Source: Microvirga aerilata (GTDB taxonomy: Bacteria > Pseudomonadota > Alphaproteobacteria > Rhizobiales > Beijerinckiaceae). From it: DNA of 64,000 nt. A model generated the notes under the pieces. It worked only from the letters and a program-made list of their open reading frames with translations, was not told the DNA's origin and did no database searches. Below are positions 39,700 to 49,333 of the stretch, in pieces. Location: the NCBI RefSeq assembly GCF_016743775.1, contig NZ_JAEQMY010000007.1, forward strand, positions 62,001 to 126,000. The letters run 5' to 3'. A program made the translations under genes and the position numbers. Position 1 is the first letter of the stretch. The number at the start of each line of letters is the position of its first letter.

Positions 39700-42360
39700 C
39701 TAAGCGATCATTTGCCAATCGCTGATCGAGATGTTGTCGATCCGCACCAGTTCGGCATCCTTGCGAGTGCCATAGATCTCGAAGGTGGATCCTTGGGTCA
39801 GGTTAATCTGAGCCTCGTAGAAGGTGAGCGTCTTTGCATCAGATCCTGTCGAGCCAAGCTGCTTGTTGGCGATCCATGAGGCCGCCGTCCCGCCATTGAC
39901 GCGAATACCCATGGGCGATGCGCCATCGCTCTCGTCATAGTAGGCGACCTTGACCTTGTAGGTGCCTGTCTTTCCCGTAAACGTTCCCTTGGCAGTAGCC
40001 TCGACGTCTTTGTTCCGGTTCTCCACCGCCTGACCACCTTGAGCCGAGCTGAGGCTGATCAAGGTGAATTTGTTGAGCGCCAACGATTCCAACTCCGTCG
40101 TGCCGACGCCGATCGCCGGAAACTGTGATGTGGGGGGCGGGGGAGTGTTCTCTGGAACATCCTGAACGTTCAGGGTCACAGTGCCTGTTGCCTGATCGCC
40201 ATCTGTGTCGAATGCCGTGTAGCTGAAGCTGTCGGAGCCAAAGAAATCGACCTTCGGCGTATAGGTGAACGAGCCATCGCTGCTGAGCGCTACGGTGCCG
40301 CCTTGTGCCGTGGTGATCTGCCCTGCCACTGCCGCCTTGTTGCCGTCCAGGGCCGTGTCGTTGGCAAGAACACCCTGTGCGGCGCTGACGGTCAGAACCT
40401 TATCCTCGGTCGCGCTGTATGTGTCGTTCGCTGCCACGACGGGGTTGTCGGCAGGAGGCGTCGGGTTGCCGACGGGCTCGACCGTGAGGGCATCAATCCG
40501 GACCAGCTCTGCGTCCTTGCGGGTGCCGTAGATTTCGACAGTGGCTCCCTTTGTCAGCTGAAGCTGCACCTCATAGGAGGTGAGCGTTCGGGTGTCGGAT
40601 CCCGTGGAACCGAGCTGTTTGTCAGCGATCCATGAGGCTGCCGTAGCACCGTTGACGCGAATGCCCATGGGAGACGCGCCGTCGCTCTCGTCGTAATAGG
40701 CCACCTTGATCTTGTAAGTGCCACTCTCTCCCGTGAAAGTCCCCTTGGCCGTAGCCTCGAGATCCTTGTTCCGGTTCTCCACCGCTTGGCCGCCCTCTGC
40801 CGAGCTGAGGCCGACAAGGGTGAACCTGCTAAGGGCCAGCGCTTCGAGCTGGGTTGTGCCGATGCCAATCGCCGGAAGCCCACTTGTCGGGGGTTGCGGA
40901 TCCGTTTCCGCTACATCCCGCACGTTCAGTGTCACGGTGCCGGTGTCCCGATCCCCATCCACGTCCATAGCAGCGTAGGTGAAGCTGTCTGAGCCGAAGA
41001 AGTTGGATTTTGGCGTATAGGTGAACGATCCGTCGTTGCTGAGCGCAACGGTGCCGCCCTGGGCTGTGGTGATCTGCCCTGCCACTGCCGCTTTCCCGCC
41101 ATCGGTGGCGGTGTCGTTGGCGAGCACGCCTTGGGCCGCTCCAACCGAGAGAACCGCGTCTTCCGTGGCATTGTAGGTGTCGTCCGCCGCGACCACCGGA
41201 TTGTCGGCGCTGCTGGGAGTGGAGACTGTGCCTGAGGCCATGCCGGTGATTGTGTTGCCGGACACCACAGTGCCGGTCGCACCGGCGTCGTCGTTCGTCG
41301 GTTCTTCACGGACGCCATAGCGGGCGTCAATTGCGCCATCGGAATAGATATTGTTGCTCAGTATCTTCGTGTTGGTTGAATAATAGGTGTGCCCAGTCGT
41401 GCTGTCCGCACGCTGAATGATCTGAACCTCATCGTAGGCGTTCTGGCCTGCCTGCGAGTTGTTGTAGATGGTGCTGTTCTGAATGGTCGTATCGGTTGAT
41501 CCCTCGACCCGCACCCCCTGTCGCAGGTTGCCGTAAACTGTTGCTCCATCGACGGTGACATCGTCCGCCATCCTGGTGAGGATGCCCTCGCGAGCATTGT
41601 TGTAGTACTTGCCGCCAACAATCTGAATGTCGCTCGGCCAAGGGATGTTTTCGGAACCGCGCTGCACGACGACGCCCGCTGAGCCGTTGCTGTAAGCTTC
41701 GTTGTTCGAGAGAAGAAGGTTGGTGGCCGTCGTGGTGATGTTGAAGCCGTGACGGTCATTATCATAAGCAATATTGTTGCGATAAATGCCGTCGATGATG
41801 TAGTCGGCCACGAAGCCGTCGAGGCCATTGCCGTGCGCGACGCTGTTCTCGATGGTCAGACGGATGGTTTGCTCGTGCGGGTCGAAGCCATAACCGGAGC
41901 AGTCCAGGATCTCCACGGCGGAAACGAAGATGTCGGCATCCTTCTGGGTGCTGCCGGGACGCACGCCGGTGTAGAAACCGTCGATCTTGCCGGTTGTCTG
42001 GTCGCGATTGCCGTCAATGGTGAGGTTGACCAGGCCAGCTTTGGTGGTGACCTCGTTGTAGGGGGTGCGGACGACACCGGTGATGTCGCCGGCCCAGCCG
42101 TCGGCCACCTTGAGGATGGTCTGGCCCATGCCTGCGCCTTGAAGAATGGTGCCGGTGAGCAGTTTGATCGCTCCGTCGCTCTTGTCGCCTGTCCCTGAGA
42201 CGATGAAGGTGCCGGCCGGAAGAGTAACAGTCACGGGCCCGTCGGACGGGTTCCTCAGGTACTGCGCGTTCGCCGCCCGGATAGCAGCGTTGATAGCGGC
42301 AGAGTCGTTTGTCGTGTTGTTGGGTGTGGCACCATAATCCAAAGTAGAGATCGTCGGCAT
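39700..42360 (-). CDS. AlgE-type mannuronan C5-epimerase with duplicated cadherin-like/carbohydrate-binding domains
   Basis: An 886-residue secreted protein. Residues 1-375 are an AlgE A-module, a right-handed beta-helix; landmarks are GAGMGQT, GVVRTPY, TIDGNRD and YGFDPHEQT. Y157, D160, H162 and D186 match AlgE4 catalytic residues Y149, D152, H154, D178 at a constant offset of eight. Such enzymes convert mannuronate to guluronate in alginate. In place of RTX R-modules it has two near-identical ~245-residue repeats. Each holds a cadherin-like tandem domain (DDTYNATEDAVLSV...DGSFTYTP) and a beta-sandwich that may bind carbohydrate (GTYKIKVAYYDESDGASPMG). No N-terminal signal is seen, so type I export is likely. 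Confidence 0.9.
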   Translation of the reverse strand: MPTISTLDYGATPNNTTNDSAAINAAIRAANAQYLRNPSDGPVTVTLPAGTFIVSGTGDKSDGAIKLLTGTILQGAGMGQTILKVADGWAGDITGVVRTPYNEVTTKAGLVNLTIDGNRDQTTGKIDGFYTGVRPGSTQKDADIFVSAVEILDCSGYGFDPHEQTIRLTIENSVAHGNGLDGFVADYIIDGIYRNNIAYDNDRHGFNITTTATNLLLSNNEAYSNGSAGVVVQRGSENIPWPSDIQIVGGKYYNNAREGILTRMADDVTVDGATVYGNLRQGVRVEGSTDTTIQNSTIYNNSQAGQNAYDEVQIIQRADSTTGHTYYSTNTKILSNNIYSDGAIDARYGVREEPTNDDAGATGTVVSGNTITGMASGTVSTPSSADNPVVAADDTYNATEDAVLSVGAAQGVLANDTATDGGKAAVAGQITTAQGGTVALSNDGSFTYTPKSNFFGSDSFTYAAMDVDGDRDTGTVTLNVRDVAETDPQPPTSGLPAIGIGTTQLEALALSRFTLVGLSSAEGGQAVENRNKDLEATAKGTFTGESGTYKIKVAYYDESDGASPMGIRVNGATAASWIADKQLGSTGSDTRTLTSYEVQLQLTKGATVEIYGTRKDAELVRIDALTVEPVGNPTPPADNPVVAANDTYSATEDKVLTVSAAQGVLANDTALDGNKAAVAGQITTAQGGTVALSSDGSFTYTPKVDFFGSDSFSYTAFDTDGDQATGTVTLNVQDVPENTPPPPTSQFPAIGVGTTELESLALNKFTLISLSSAQGGQAVENRNKDVEATAKGTFTGKTGTYKVKVAYYDESDGASPMGIRVNGGTAASWIANKQLGSTGSDAKTLTFYEAQINLTQGSTFEIYGTRKDAELVRIDNISISDWQMIA

Positions 42361-43076
42361 CCGTGTGGTTCCAGTTCAGGGTCAGAGCAGGTGGGCGCGC
42401 AACAAGGCGAGTGGCGCTTTGGCACAAAGCTGCCGACACTGAACTGCCAAGCGAGGCAACACGGTGGCAAACGGTTGGCGCATTAGGATTATTACCCATA
42501 CGGGCCGGGATCGTGGTGCCGACGAAAAGTCTAGCCCTGGCGTGAACGCGCAAACAGCCATGTGAGACGGGAGCATACAGGGCAGGGATTGGGTTTGTTC
42601 TGCCAAATTGGGAGCGTCAGCATCGTGGCCGCAGGACCTGTGGTGCGAGCCGAATTGAGCATTTTGATCCGCCGACCGCACTAGAACAGGCTGGCCGCGC
42701 ATAAAGGCCAAGCTTGCTCGGCTAAGCCCGGCTGAAGGTGTGCTGCCCTATTCTATTCGCTGTTGTGGATCTGTACCTTCGTTACGCAAATAATGAGATT
42801 TTTCTAATGTTATTATATTATAATCCTTACATCGCTAACTTCTGGAGATCGTCGTAACCTGCATATTAGGCAAGAGGCTGCGTAAGCTGAGGCGCTTCGA
42901 GGAGACTGGCGACGGTGGCTTCGGAGGGGTGGAAACAGTTCGTGTTCTCTCGAGAATGTGGCGGAGGCTGCTCCTGCATACTGGTAATCAGCGTGGGAAA
43001 GCCGAGAGTATCGGGAACTCGCCACTTCTGACAGCCATCAAACGTTGTCGGTTCATCTCAGTTCAGGAGACAACCC
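42361..43076. other. Intergenic region upstream of the epimerase
   Basis: About 716 bases without a supported gene, including an AT-rich patch at 42785-42835. It presumably carries the epimerase promoter. Short frames on both strands look spurious. Confidence 0.4.
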
Positions 43077-43226
43077 ATGCAACAGGACAGTCGCACGACC
43101 AAGCTCGCCATGATCGTTATCTTTATGGGGCTGGTTTTTGCCCTGGCCGGGCTGCTGTTCGTGATGATTGCCTACGGGCACGGGGGAGGATCAGGGCCAG
43201 GAGGACTGCCAACCGGTCCGCGCTAA
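43077..43226 (+). CDS. 49-residue membrane protein
   Basis: ATG at 43077, six bases after caggaga, encodes a protein beginning MQQDSRTTKLAMIVIF with one membrane span (GLVFALAGLLFVMIAYG) and a Gly/Pro-rich tail (HGGGSGPGGLPTGPR). Good codon use and ribosome-binding site. Function unknown. Confidence 0.6.
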   Translation: MQQDSRTTKLAMIVIFMGLVFALAGLLFVMIAYGHGGGSGPGGLPTGPR

Positions 43227-43360
43227 GGGGACAAACGTCGATCGGTCGGCGTACATGGCTAGCTTATCAGAGTCGCCGGCAAAGCCTGTTTTCATTCGTC
43301 CGGAACGGTACCCACAACGATGCAGGAAGATTGTTCCTCTTGCGGTTTTCTCTTTGGTAT

Positions 43361-43425
43361 AAAGAAAGCGCCCCTTAGAAGAGGGGCGCTTTAAGATCGG
43401 CCTATAGGGGCAAAGATAACAAAGC
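43361..43425 (-). ncRNA. Repeat/terminator element A (candidate small RNA 3' end)
   Basis: One of three related elements (see 49272 and 50003). On the minus strand it reads a tgcccctat...ggcc segment followed by an 11-bp perfect hairpin aaagcgcccct/aggggcgcttt and ctttat. The hairpin orientation suggests termination of minus-strand transcripts. No minus-strand gene lies immediately upstream, so a small RNA is plausible. Confidence 0.45.
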
Positions 43426-43702
43426 CGGTGAAGTTCGTTTACTTAGCTAACGCCCCTCTGTCAGTCGGGTATGCGACAGAAGGGACAGTAAATACACTGC
43501 TTGTTCTCCGTTCTAATAAGCATATTAGCCAATTACGAGTTTGTGTAGATGCTGAGCGCGTCCAACAATGCAAGCATTCGGAGGCTCCCCAACGGACAAA
43601 AACGCTGGTTCGAGGGCGGCGAACACGATCATAAAGACCGGGCGCGCCCTTTTTCATGGGCGCTCCGGCTCGGCCAAGTTTGGCTGCTTTGCCCCTCAGG
43701 CC
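43426..43702. other. Intergenic region with a plus-strand terminator-like hairpin
   Basis: No gene is supported. At about 43610-43655 a GC-rich imperfect hairpin (gggcg...cgccc) is followed by tttttc on the plus strand, resembling a terminator without an upstream plus-strand gene. Confidence 0.35.
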
Positions 43703-43924
43703 CTACACGCTTCTCCATGTGCGCATTGCACTCGCCGCCGGATCATCTTGAAGCGGCGAAGACAGGCAGACGAGATAGACGGCCATCCAAGCGAGAACCG
43801 CAACCCCAAGGGTGACGATCGCGAGTAGGGTCGCGCGGACCATTCCGTTACCCTGCAATATCTGGGAGCCGCCCGCCCCAAACCTCTGCTCCACTTCGGT
43901 CCAATCGCGATTTTTAAGTTTCAT
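43703..43924 (-). CDS. Small membrane protein, paralogue 2
   Basis: A 73-residue paralogue of the protein at 32473. Both begin MKLKN.DW, share the membrane segment GVAVLA..AVYLVCLS.P and end RTWRS followed by one hydrophobic residue. The start is the ATG at 43924; the frame opens five codons earlier. Function unknown. Confidence 0.65.
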   Translation of the reverse strand: MKLKNRDWTEVEQRFGAGGSQILQGNGMVRATLLAIVTLGVAVLAWMAVYLVCLSSPLQDDPAASAMRTWRSV

Positions 43925-44023
43925 GGTGCTCGTGCCCAAGGAAGGTTTACCATCTCGCGCCCACGTAAAAGCCGAAGCGCGATTTTACATAAGGCTCAGT
44001 ATAAACCGTTGAGCAGCCAATAC

Positions 44024-44191
44024 TCAGTCGTGGCTCCAAAGATGGTAAACCAGCACGGCGAGCACCACGACATTCGCAACTGCGAGCAGGAGCAAGGCCA
44101 CATAGGACATTCTTTTGTTTTGAGCCAGTTCGGCGCTGATCGATTCCATCTTCCGGTGCTTGGCGAGTTCATCGCGCTCTTGGGGCTTCAT
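44024..44191 (-). CDS. 55-residue tail-anchored-like membrane protein
   Basis: ATG at 44191 (minus), six bases after aaggagag, encodes 55 residues. The N-terminal half is a charged helix (MKPQERDELAKHRKMESI), followed by one membrane span (YVALLLLAVANVVVLAVLVY) and a short end HLWSHD. The strong ribosome-binding site supports it. Family unknown. Confidence 0.6.
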   Translation of the reverse strand: MKPQERDELAKHRKMESISAELAQNKRMSYVALLLLAVANVVVLAVLVYHLWSHD

Positions 44192-44711
44192 GGGCTCTCC
44201 TTCAAGTGAACCCAGCCATACCAGACCTATGTAGGAAAAGAAACTTAGATAAATGGTCTATGCTGGTGCACGAGCGCCTCAAACCTACCGCGCACTTTTG
44301 CATAGGCGTATGTGTGGAACGCGTTTCGGCGCATTCGGGAAGTGTTTAGGCCAAACTATGGAGCGTCGCGCCAGCGATGCAGTCTCTCGCGAGGGCTTCA
44401 TGATGAGACCGATTACGGAGGACAACTTACCTGAGGTCGAAGTTGGATAAAAGGCTGAAACCTCCTCTCGCGATGACCCTGAGCGACTGCAAAGTCGATT
44501 AGCTACTCATAGCGGGACTAAGCCAACGTAGGCGTTAATGAGGATCACGAATTCCGACTTCGCTCCCAAGCATAGCGGTCGCGTAATCCATATAACGCCC
44601 AGTATGGAATCCCTCCGGAGTGTCCCTTTGGGACTCCTTGCAAGGCCCTCTCGGATGACCGTACCGACGAGTGCTGCCACTTGCCCTTGCAAAAGACGAT
44701 CAGCTCAAGCC
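44192..44711. other. Intergenic region
   Basis: About 520 bases without a supported gene. Several short plus-strand frames lack motifs. Confidence 0.35.
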
Positions 44712-44746
44712 GGAAGGCAGGTGCGAAAGAGAACCTCCTGCCTTCC
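44712..44746 (-). terminator. Hairpin after the peroxidase gene
   Basis: A perfect 10-bp inverted repeat (ggaaggcagg / cctgccttcc) with a 15-base loop, 14 bases beyond the peroxidase stop. There is no T tract, so it is a probable 3' stabiliser or weak terminator. Confidence 0.5.
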
Positions 44747-44759
44747 TAGGTTACTGAGT

Positions 44760-46373
44760 CTAGCCAATCGGATTGATGTCATCCACCAGACGAAGCAGGT
44801 CAGTCATCAGAAACGTACCAGGTTTGGCTGAAGGCAGCGTTGGCTTCCAGTTCTTTGCCTGCCACAGGAAAGATTTGGTGTCTCCATGGATCAAACCCAC
44901 GAAAACCTCAGAGACGAGGATCGAGCCTACGGGACCCAAGCGCTCGCCGTTATGGCGGACCTGCGCCTCCTTCAGGATGTAGTACCAGAGCGGAGTTTCT
45001 TTATGCAGGCCCTGCTTCTTGGCGACCTGTCCGTCTGGACCACTTGCGATCTCTTCGGGCGTGAGGGGGTTCTTGATCCGCATGGCCTTGGCAACGTCTT
45101 GGCCTGAGGGTAGTCCGAGGTTGACGCCGCGCTTCAGATTGCGGAACGCCAGATTGCCACCGCCGCCAGGCAGGGTATGCAATTCCGGAACAAGGAACGG
45201 GTCCAGCTTCCGTGCATGGTTGAAGGCGAACCCAGGCGTGCCGTCTAGGGTGCCGAGATCGTAGAAGCGGCGCCAGTCAATGATCCAGTTGCTCGGCAGC
45301 ACAGGAACCGGCAGGGGCCCGGTGGGCGGGTTCGGCGCAAGGTCACCAATGATCTGACCCGACAAGCCGCTGAACCCGAAAATCAAACGAAAATCGGCAG
45401 GAGGATTATGAAAGACCCGGTTGTGGCTGTAGGTCTGTCGGACCATGCTGTGGCCAAGTCGGTAGGCAGCAGCTGAAAACTCAACCGGCATGTAGGGCGT
45501 CTTCTTGAAGCGATAGAACTTACGCCCATCGTGCAGGATCCTCGCTACGACACCAGGCTCGGTGAGACGTTCCACAAAATCGTGAAGCACCATCCACTGG
45601 TAGTGCCATGTTACTGTTCTCCGAGCCTCAGCGAAGATGTCGGCCGGGGGCGTAGGGGATTCCGAGAGAAGATCACAAACCTTGTTGTGGAACTTCAGGA
45701 AGGCGAGATGCGTCTGGGCAACCAGCAGGTTCTCATCGTTGCGATGATCACCAATGAGAGCAAAGCCTTCAGGACTGCGCGGAAGATCGTTGCGGAAGGC
45801 CCCCGTGACACCACCAAAGTCAACGTTGATGTTCTTGCCAATGAGCAGTTTGGGGCCGTGCTTGCTCGTGGTCTCAGGGTTGCGGGCATACAGATGCGGA
45901 CTGCCATCTGGCCCGAGGCCGTAAACCGCATCAAGATCCAAGCTCGGGGTTCGGAAGTTCTCAATGCCGAGCGGATCCTTGTCCTTCTCGGAAAGGGACG
46001 TCAGATCGAGCGTGATGTCGTGGTCAATGAACTGTCCCAGATAGGTGAAGCCTGCAGGGACGTTCGGGTTGTCGCGCGTGGTATCGGCAGGATCTGGATC
46101 CAGCATCGCGTCGGCAAGGGCCTGCAGCTTGGCGTCACTTACCTCCAGAGGTGGGAGCTTCGGGAACATACGGCCAAACATGCCCGGGTCTTTGTTGCCG
46201 GACAGAGTATCAAGATGGTCCCGCTTGGCATGTCGACCGGCGATCCCGTGCCCGGGGATGACCTTTACGGCATCAGCCGGCAGAGACGTTGTTTTGAGCG
46301 TTTCTTTTGGTGGGGTAGCTGCCGCTCTGCCTGCAGGTGTCTTTGAAGCAGGTGTCATCACATCGTTTGGCAT
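44760..46373 (-). CDS. Animal-type haem peroxidase
   Basis: A 537-residue bacterial member of the peroxidase-cyclooxygenase superfamily, using H2O2 to oxidise halides or phenols. The distal histidine H118 lies in GQFIDHD, the catalytic Arg/Glu region is R211-N-D-E214, and the proximal histidine is H308 in RLGHSMVRQTY. No N-terminal signal peptide is visible (the N-terminus is Pro/Thr/Ala-rich), so it is cytosolic or exported by an unusual route. It is monocistronic. Confidence 0.9.
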   Translation of the reverse strand: MPNDVMTPASKTPAGRAAATPPKETLKTTSLPADAVKVIPGHGIAGRHAKRDHLDTLSGNKDPGMFGRMFPKLPPLEVSDAKLQALADAMLDPDPADTTRDNPNVPAGFTYLGQFIDHDITLDLTSLSEKDKDPLGIENFRTPSLDLDAVYGLGPDGSPHLYARNPETTSKHGPKLLIGKNINVDFGGVTGAFRNDLPRSPEGFALIGDHRNDENLLVAQTHLAFLKFHNKVCDLLSESPTPPADIFAEARRTVTWHYQWMVLHDFVERLTEPGVVARILHDGRKFYRFKKTPYMPVEFSAAAYRLGHSMVRQTYSHNRVFHNPPADFRLIFGFSGLSGQIIGDLAPNPPTGPLPVPVLPSNWIIDWRRFYDLGTLDGTPGFAFNHARKLDPFLVPELHTLPGGGGNLAFRNLKRGVNLGLPSGQDVAKAMRIKNPLTPEEIASGPDGQVAKKQGLHKETPLWYYILKEAQVRHNGERLGPVGSILVSEVFVGLIHGDTKSFLWQAKNWKPTLPSAKPGTFLMTDLLRLVDDINPIG

Positions 46374-46609
46374 TGGATTCCCCTGTTCTTGCTCTGGATC
46401 AGAGCATGGTTCCCAGCATGCTACTCTCTACTTACCTCTGACCTGCCGACTCAGGTGTTATGCGCCAACTCCTGCTATACATTACTATAGATCTCGGAAA
46501 AGATGATACGTGTGCACTGGAGCACAGAGCGGAAATCGCAATCGGTTGCTTCATGGAACAGAGACAGGCTGGGCTTGTTGCTGGATCTGAGGCAGATTGG
46601 GAGGCCAGC

Positions 46610-46900
46610 ATGCGACCCATCCTTCTGTTCCTTGCGATTGCAGGAACGGCGACTGGCGCCATGGCACAGCCGGGACCCACAACCCTGGCCATGACCTGTG
46701 CCCAGGCGAGACGGATCGTGGCCTCTCAAGGCGCGGTCGTGCTGCGCACAGGGTCGACGACCTACGACCGTTACGTTCAGGGCTCAAGCTTCTGCGCACT
46801 TGGAGAAACAGTGCATCCTGCTTGGATACGAACGGCTGATGCCGCCCAGTGTCCTGTCGGAGGAGTTTGCCGGTCAGTCGACCTTGAGAACGGGCGATAA
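46610..46900 (+). CDS. Small exported cysteine-containing protein
   Basis: A 96-residue protein with signal peptide MRPILLFLAIAGTATGAMA and four cysteines (TCAQARR, SFCALG, QCPVGGVC) in a compact domain, presumably two disulphides in the periplasm. This resembles small periplasmic proteins common in Methylobacteriaceae but has no named function. The start is the ATG at 46610 after gggagg; the frame opens 150 bases earlier. Confidence 0.7.
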   Translation: MRPILLFLAIAGTATGAMAQPGPTTLAMTCAQARRIVASQGAVVLRTGSTTYDRYVQGSSFCALGETVHPAWIRTADAAQCPVGGVCRSVDLENGR

Positions 46901-47661
46901 AAGTAGCCAGGTTATTCCGCATAGACTGCGGTATAGAACAGTGCGTTCTAATGAGCGGCGGCGGACTGGGGCGGCAAGATCGCACAGCGGGTGAAAGACC
47001 GCATCGCGTCTCGCAGCCCGCACCAATGAGCTCCCCCGGTCTCGCCACGGTCACCCGCGGGGTGCGATACTGGATGCTGCCTCTCAGGATATCGAGCCAC
47101 TGCTCCTCAACGAACATCTGCACCCCTTTTGGTTCCAGACGGTAGGGTACAGGGCGGCAGTCGCCATCATGACAGCAGGGCGGGCCTGATCAGGTGAGCA
47201 GGTCCTGGTAGATGTCATGAGCCTGGATCGACTCAGGCCAAATCACCGGTAGACCGCCGACGAGTGAGATCTGTTTCGGAGACATCCTACGCTCCCTGAC
47301 CGCCGAGTGGGTCCAGGGCCCTACACGCCGGGAGCCCTGAAGGCCGTGAGAGGGGTTGCGTCTTCGTGGTTGAACCAGTTTACGCCTCACCGGCTTTGGG
47401 CACAAATTTGCGGCAGGGAAGGGCGCTCGCAATCCACATAGGGCGCAGCATCAGATGAGCTGGGAGTGAGATCGGACGTCAATCAGATGGCGAATATCTC
47501 ACCCGAGATAGGTTAAAAAGATCAAATCCTACCACTTTAGCTAAGTAGTTAGCGAATATAGGTACTCGGTTAAAGTGCTTTGATCTGCTTTCTCTGCCAT
47601 ATTCTTCGCACGAGTGAACTCCATGATCCGACTTTGATGCGTCCTCTGCTGGCAGGCTCTC
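46901..47661. other. Intergenic region with a doubtful 31-codon frame
   Basis: No convincing gene. On the minus strand 47190-47285 could encode 31 residues (MSPKQISLVGGLPVIWPES...) after a gggag, but it is too short to support alone. The last part, 47500-47660, is AT-rich. Confidence 0.3.
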
Positions 47662-47940
47662 ATGACCGTATCGGAACAACTCGCCTCAGACAGGATGTTC
47701 TTCAACTTGGTCTCTGATGCAGAGACAATCCCTGATGAGCAAGGAGTTGATCTGCCACCTAAGGGTGACGTGCTGGGTCTGATCGCTCGCATTTTCGAGG
47801 ACTTTCACCAGAACGGCATGCTTGCCTCGGCAGAGTGGCGGGGCTGGTACGTGGTGATCACCGATGGCTCAGGTCAGACACTCCTCAGCGTGGCCCTTGG
47901 CACTCCTGCCCTGGAGTGCAGTCGTTCTCCTTTGAACTGA
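47662..47940 (+). CDS. DUF6894-like small protein
   Basis: A 92-residue protein with the family pattern DAETIPDEQGVDLP near 19-32 and WRGWYVVITDGSGQTLLSVAL near 59-79. It is a divergent relative of the protein at 37644. It is followed 41 bases later by another hypothetical gene, probably in the same transcript. Function unknown. Confidence 0.55.
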   Translation: MTVSEQLASDRMFFNLVSDAETIPDEQGVDLPPKGDVLGLIARIFEDFHQNGMLASAEWRGWYVVITDGSGQTLLSVALGTPALECSRSPLN

Positions 47941-47981
47941 GACCCTGCAACTTCGCCTAACTCTCACCTAAGGAGAGAGCG

Positions 47982-48509
47982 ATGGACGAGACCATCCTGC
48001 ACCAAGCACAGGAATTTTGCCGCCTCTTAGATGGCGTGCTCACTCGGATCCAAGCCGACGATCAGGCGGATGAGGATGTGAAGCTTGCAGCCTTTGACAT
48101 CCAGGAGGACCTTCGTTTTTTCCAGGAGGCGGTGTTCTGGTCTGAGCTTCGCCGCACGGGGCAAATACCAGAGAGCAGAACGACAGACAGCCTGGTCGTC
48201 ACCGCAGAAGGACATGACCATAACGCCCTTCACCCAAACCATGGGACGCTGGGTAAAGCTACGGACATCAAGAACGGCACGTCTGCGCCATATCGTGACA
48301 TGCTCGGCAGTGCCCACTACGGAGGGTTTGTTGGCGCTGGGGTTGCCTCCCTGCACCATGTTCAGCATGCCCTCACGAGCCAAATTCCGGAAAACATTCC
48401 CGTTCACGTCTTCGGTGAACTGGCGGCTGCTGCGTCCTGTGGCGCGATCCTGACCTTGGTCACTTCAGCTATATGCAGCCAACTTAAGACAAGGCGTGAT
48501 TTCGCATAA
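47982..48509 (+). CDS. Hypothetical protein with C-terminal membrane segment
   Basis: A 175-residue protein starting after aggagagcg. The N-terminal 60 residues are an acidic helical region, the middle is polar and His-rich, and residues ~145-165 (ELAAAASCGAILTLVTSAIC) form a hydrophobic segment. Family not recognised. Confidence 0.6.
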   Translation: MDETILHQAQEFCRLLDGVLTRIQADDQADEDVKLAAFDIQEDLRFFQEAVFWSELRRTGQIPESRTTDSLVVTAEGHDHNALHPNHGTLGKATDIKNGTSAPYRDMLGSAHYGGFVGAGVASLHHVQHALTSQIPENIPVHVFGELAAAASCGAILTLVTSAICSQLKTRRDFA

Positions 48510-49040
48510 TTGTTTGTGACGACTTATGGAACGACGCCGCGCCTGTTCAGTATAGACGACCCTCAACGACGCCTCTGCATGGCCGCAAGTACTGTGTAGT
48601 ATTTGGCTCGGCGCCTGGCAAAGCAAGACCTCCTCACCTGCTCCTTGCCATTAGGTCATGAGACCTTCCAGTCCTGAAGGTTGAAGATGTGCGGTCGACC
48701 AGCTTCATCGGAGCAGCCGATCAAGCTAGAGGAGGTTTCAGCTTGGGCCAAAAAAAGCCCCTTACGCGTGATCGGATGAAGGAGCTTGAAGTTAGGCGAA
48801 GGCTTAAGGGTAGAAAGGGATACGAGGCCTTCGTGCAGGGATAACAGATCGGAACCAAGATTTATTCCATTGGCTGGCGCAATCGCTGTCGGATGGGCCA
48901 CTACTTGCACGGCCTGTGGTCGTTGCAGCGTGCTGAGCGTCGATCGAGCCGCACAAGTTGATCCCTCCACAGGAAACGAGAATTGATCGAGAACAGCTCC
49001 GTTATCCTTCCTTTGACTTAGTGATTCACGAGGGAAGCCA
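48510..49040. other. Intergenic region
   Basis: About 531 bases. A minus-strand frame (48656-49159) runs through it into the next gene but shows no motif, and its only upstream starts lie inside the plus-strand gene at 49041, so I do not call it. Confidence 0.3.
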
Positions 49041-49256
49041 ATGACGGGTGCGAGCAACAATCTCATTGAATCCACAGCTCGCGCCCTGTTGCGCGAGCGG
49101 ATCGAGGCCACGCCTTGGTTTCGGATCAGAATGAGCCAGAAGCAGCGCCAAGTGGCCATTGAGCAGGAAGTGGATGCCTATTGGCACCTGTTCGTTGCCG
49201 ATGCCACAGAGCGGCTGCTCAGGCCTGGCAAAGCGAGCGCGCACGCAAAGCATTAG
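49041..49256 (+). CDS. Small hypothetical protein
   Basis: A 71-residue soluble helical protein (MTGASNNLIESTARALLRER...) starting after gaggga. It is rich in Arg, Glu and Gln with no membrane segment. Not recognised. Confidence 0.5.
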   Translation: MTGASNNLIESTARALLRERIEATPWFRIRMSQKQRQVAIEQEVDAYWHLFVADATERLLRPGKASAHAKH

Positions 49257-49271
49257 CCCGAACGAAGCCGA

Positions 49272-49333
49272 CAAAGAAAAAGCGCCCCACAAAGGGAGCG
49301 CTTCAAAGGTGCCGGCCCGTGGGGGCAGAATGG
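49272..49333 (-). ncRNA. Repeat/terminator element B
   Basis: Related to elements A (43361) and C (50003). On the minus strand it reads ctgcccccacgggccgg, then an imperfect hairpin aagcgctccc/ggggcgctt and ctttttcttt. It lies just 3' of the small gene at 49041 but terminates in the opposite direction. Confidence 0.4.

Noticed and set aside
47190-47285. 31-codon minus-strand frame
   Set aside because: Too short and unsupported apart from a nearby gggag; mentioned only in the intergenic note.
48656-49159. Minus-strand 167-codon frame
   Set aside because: Its start region overlaps a plus-strand gene with a good ribosome-binding site, and no motif is seen; left uncalled.
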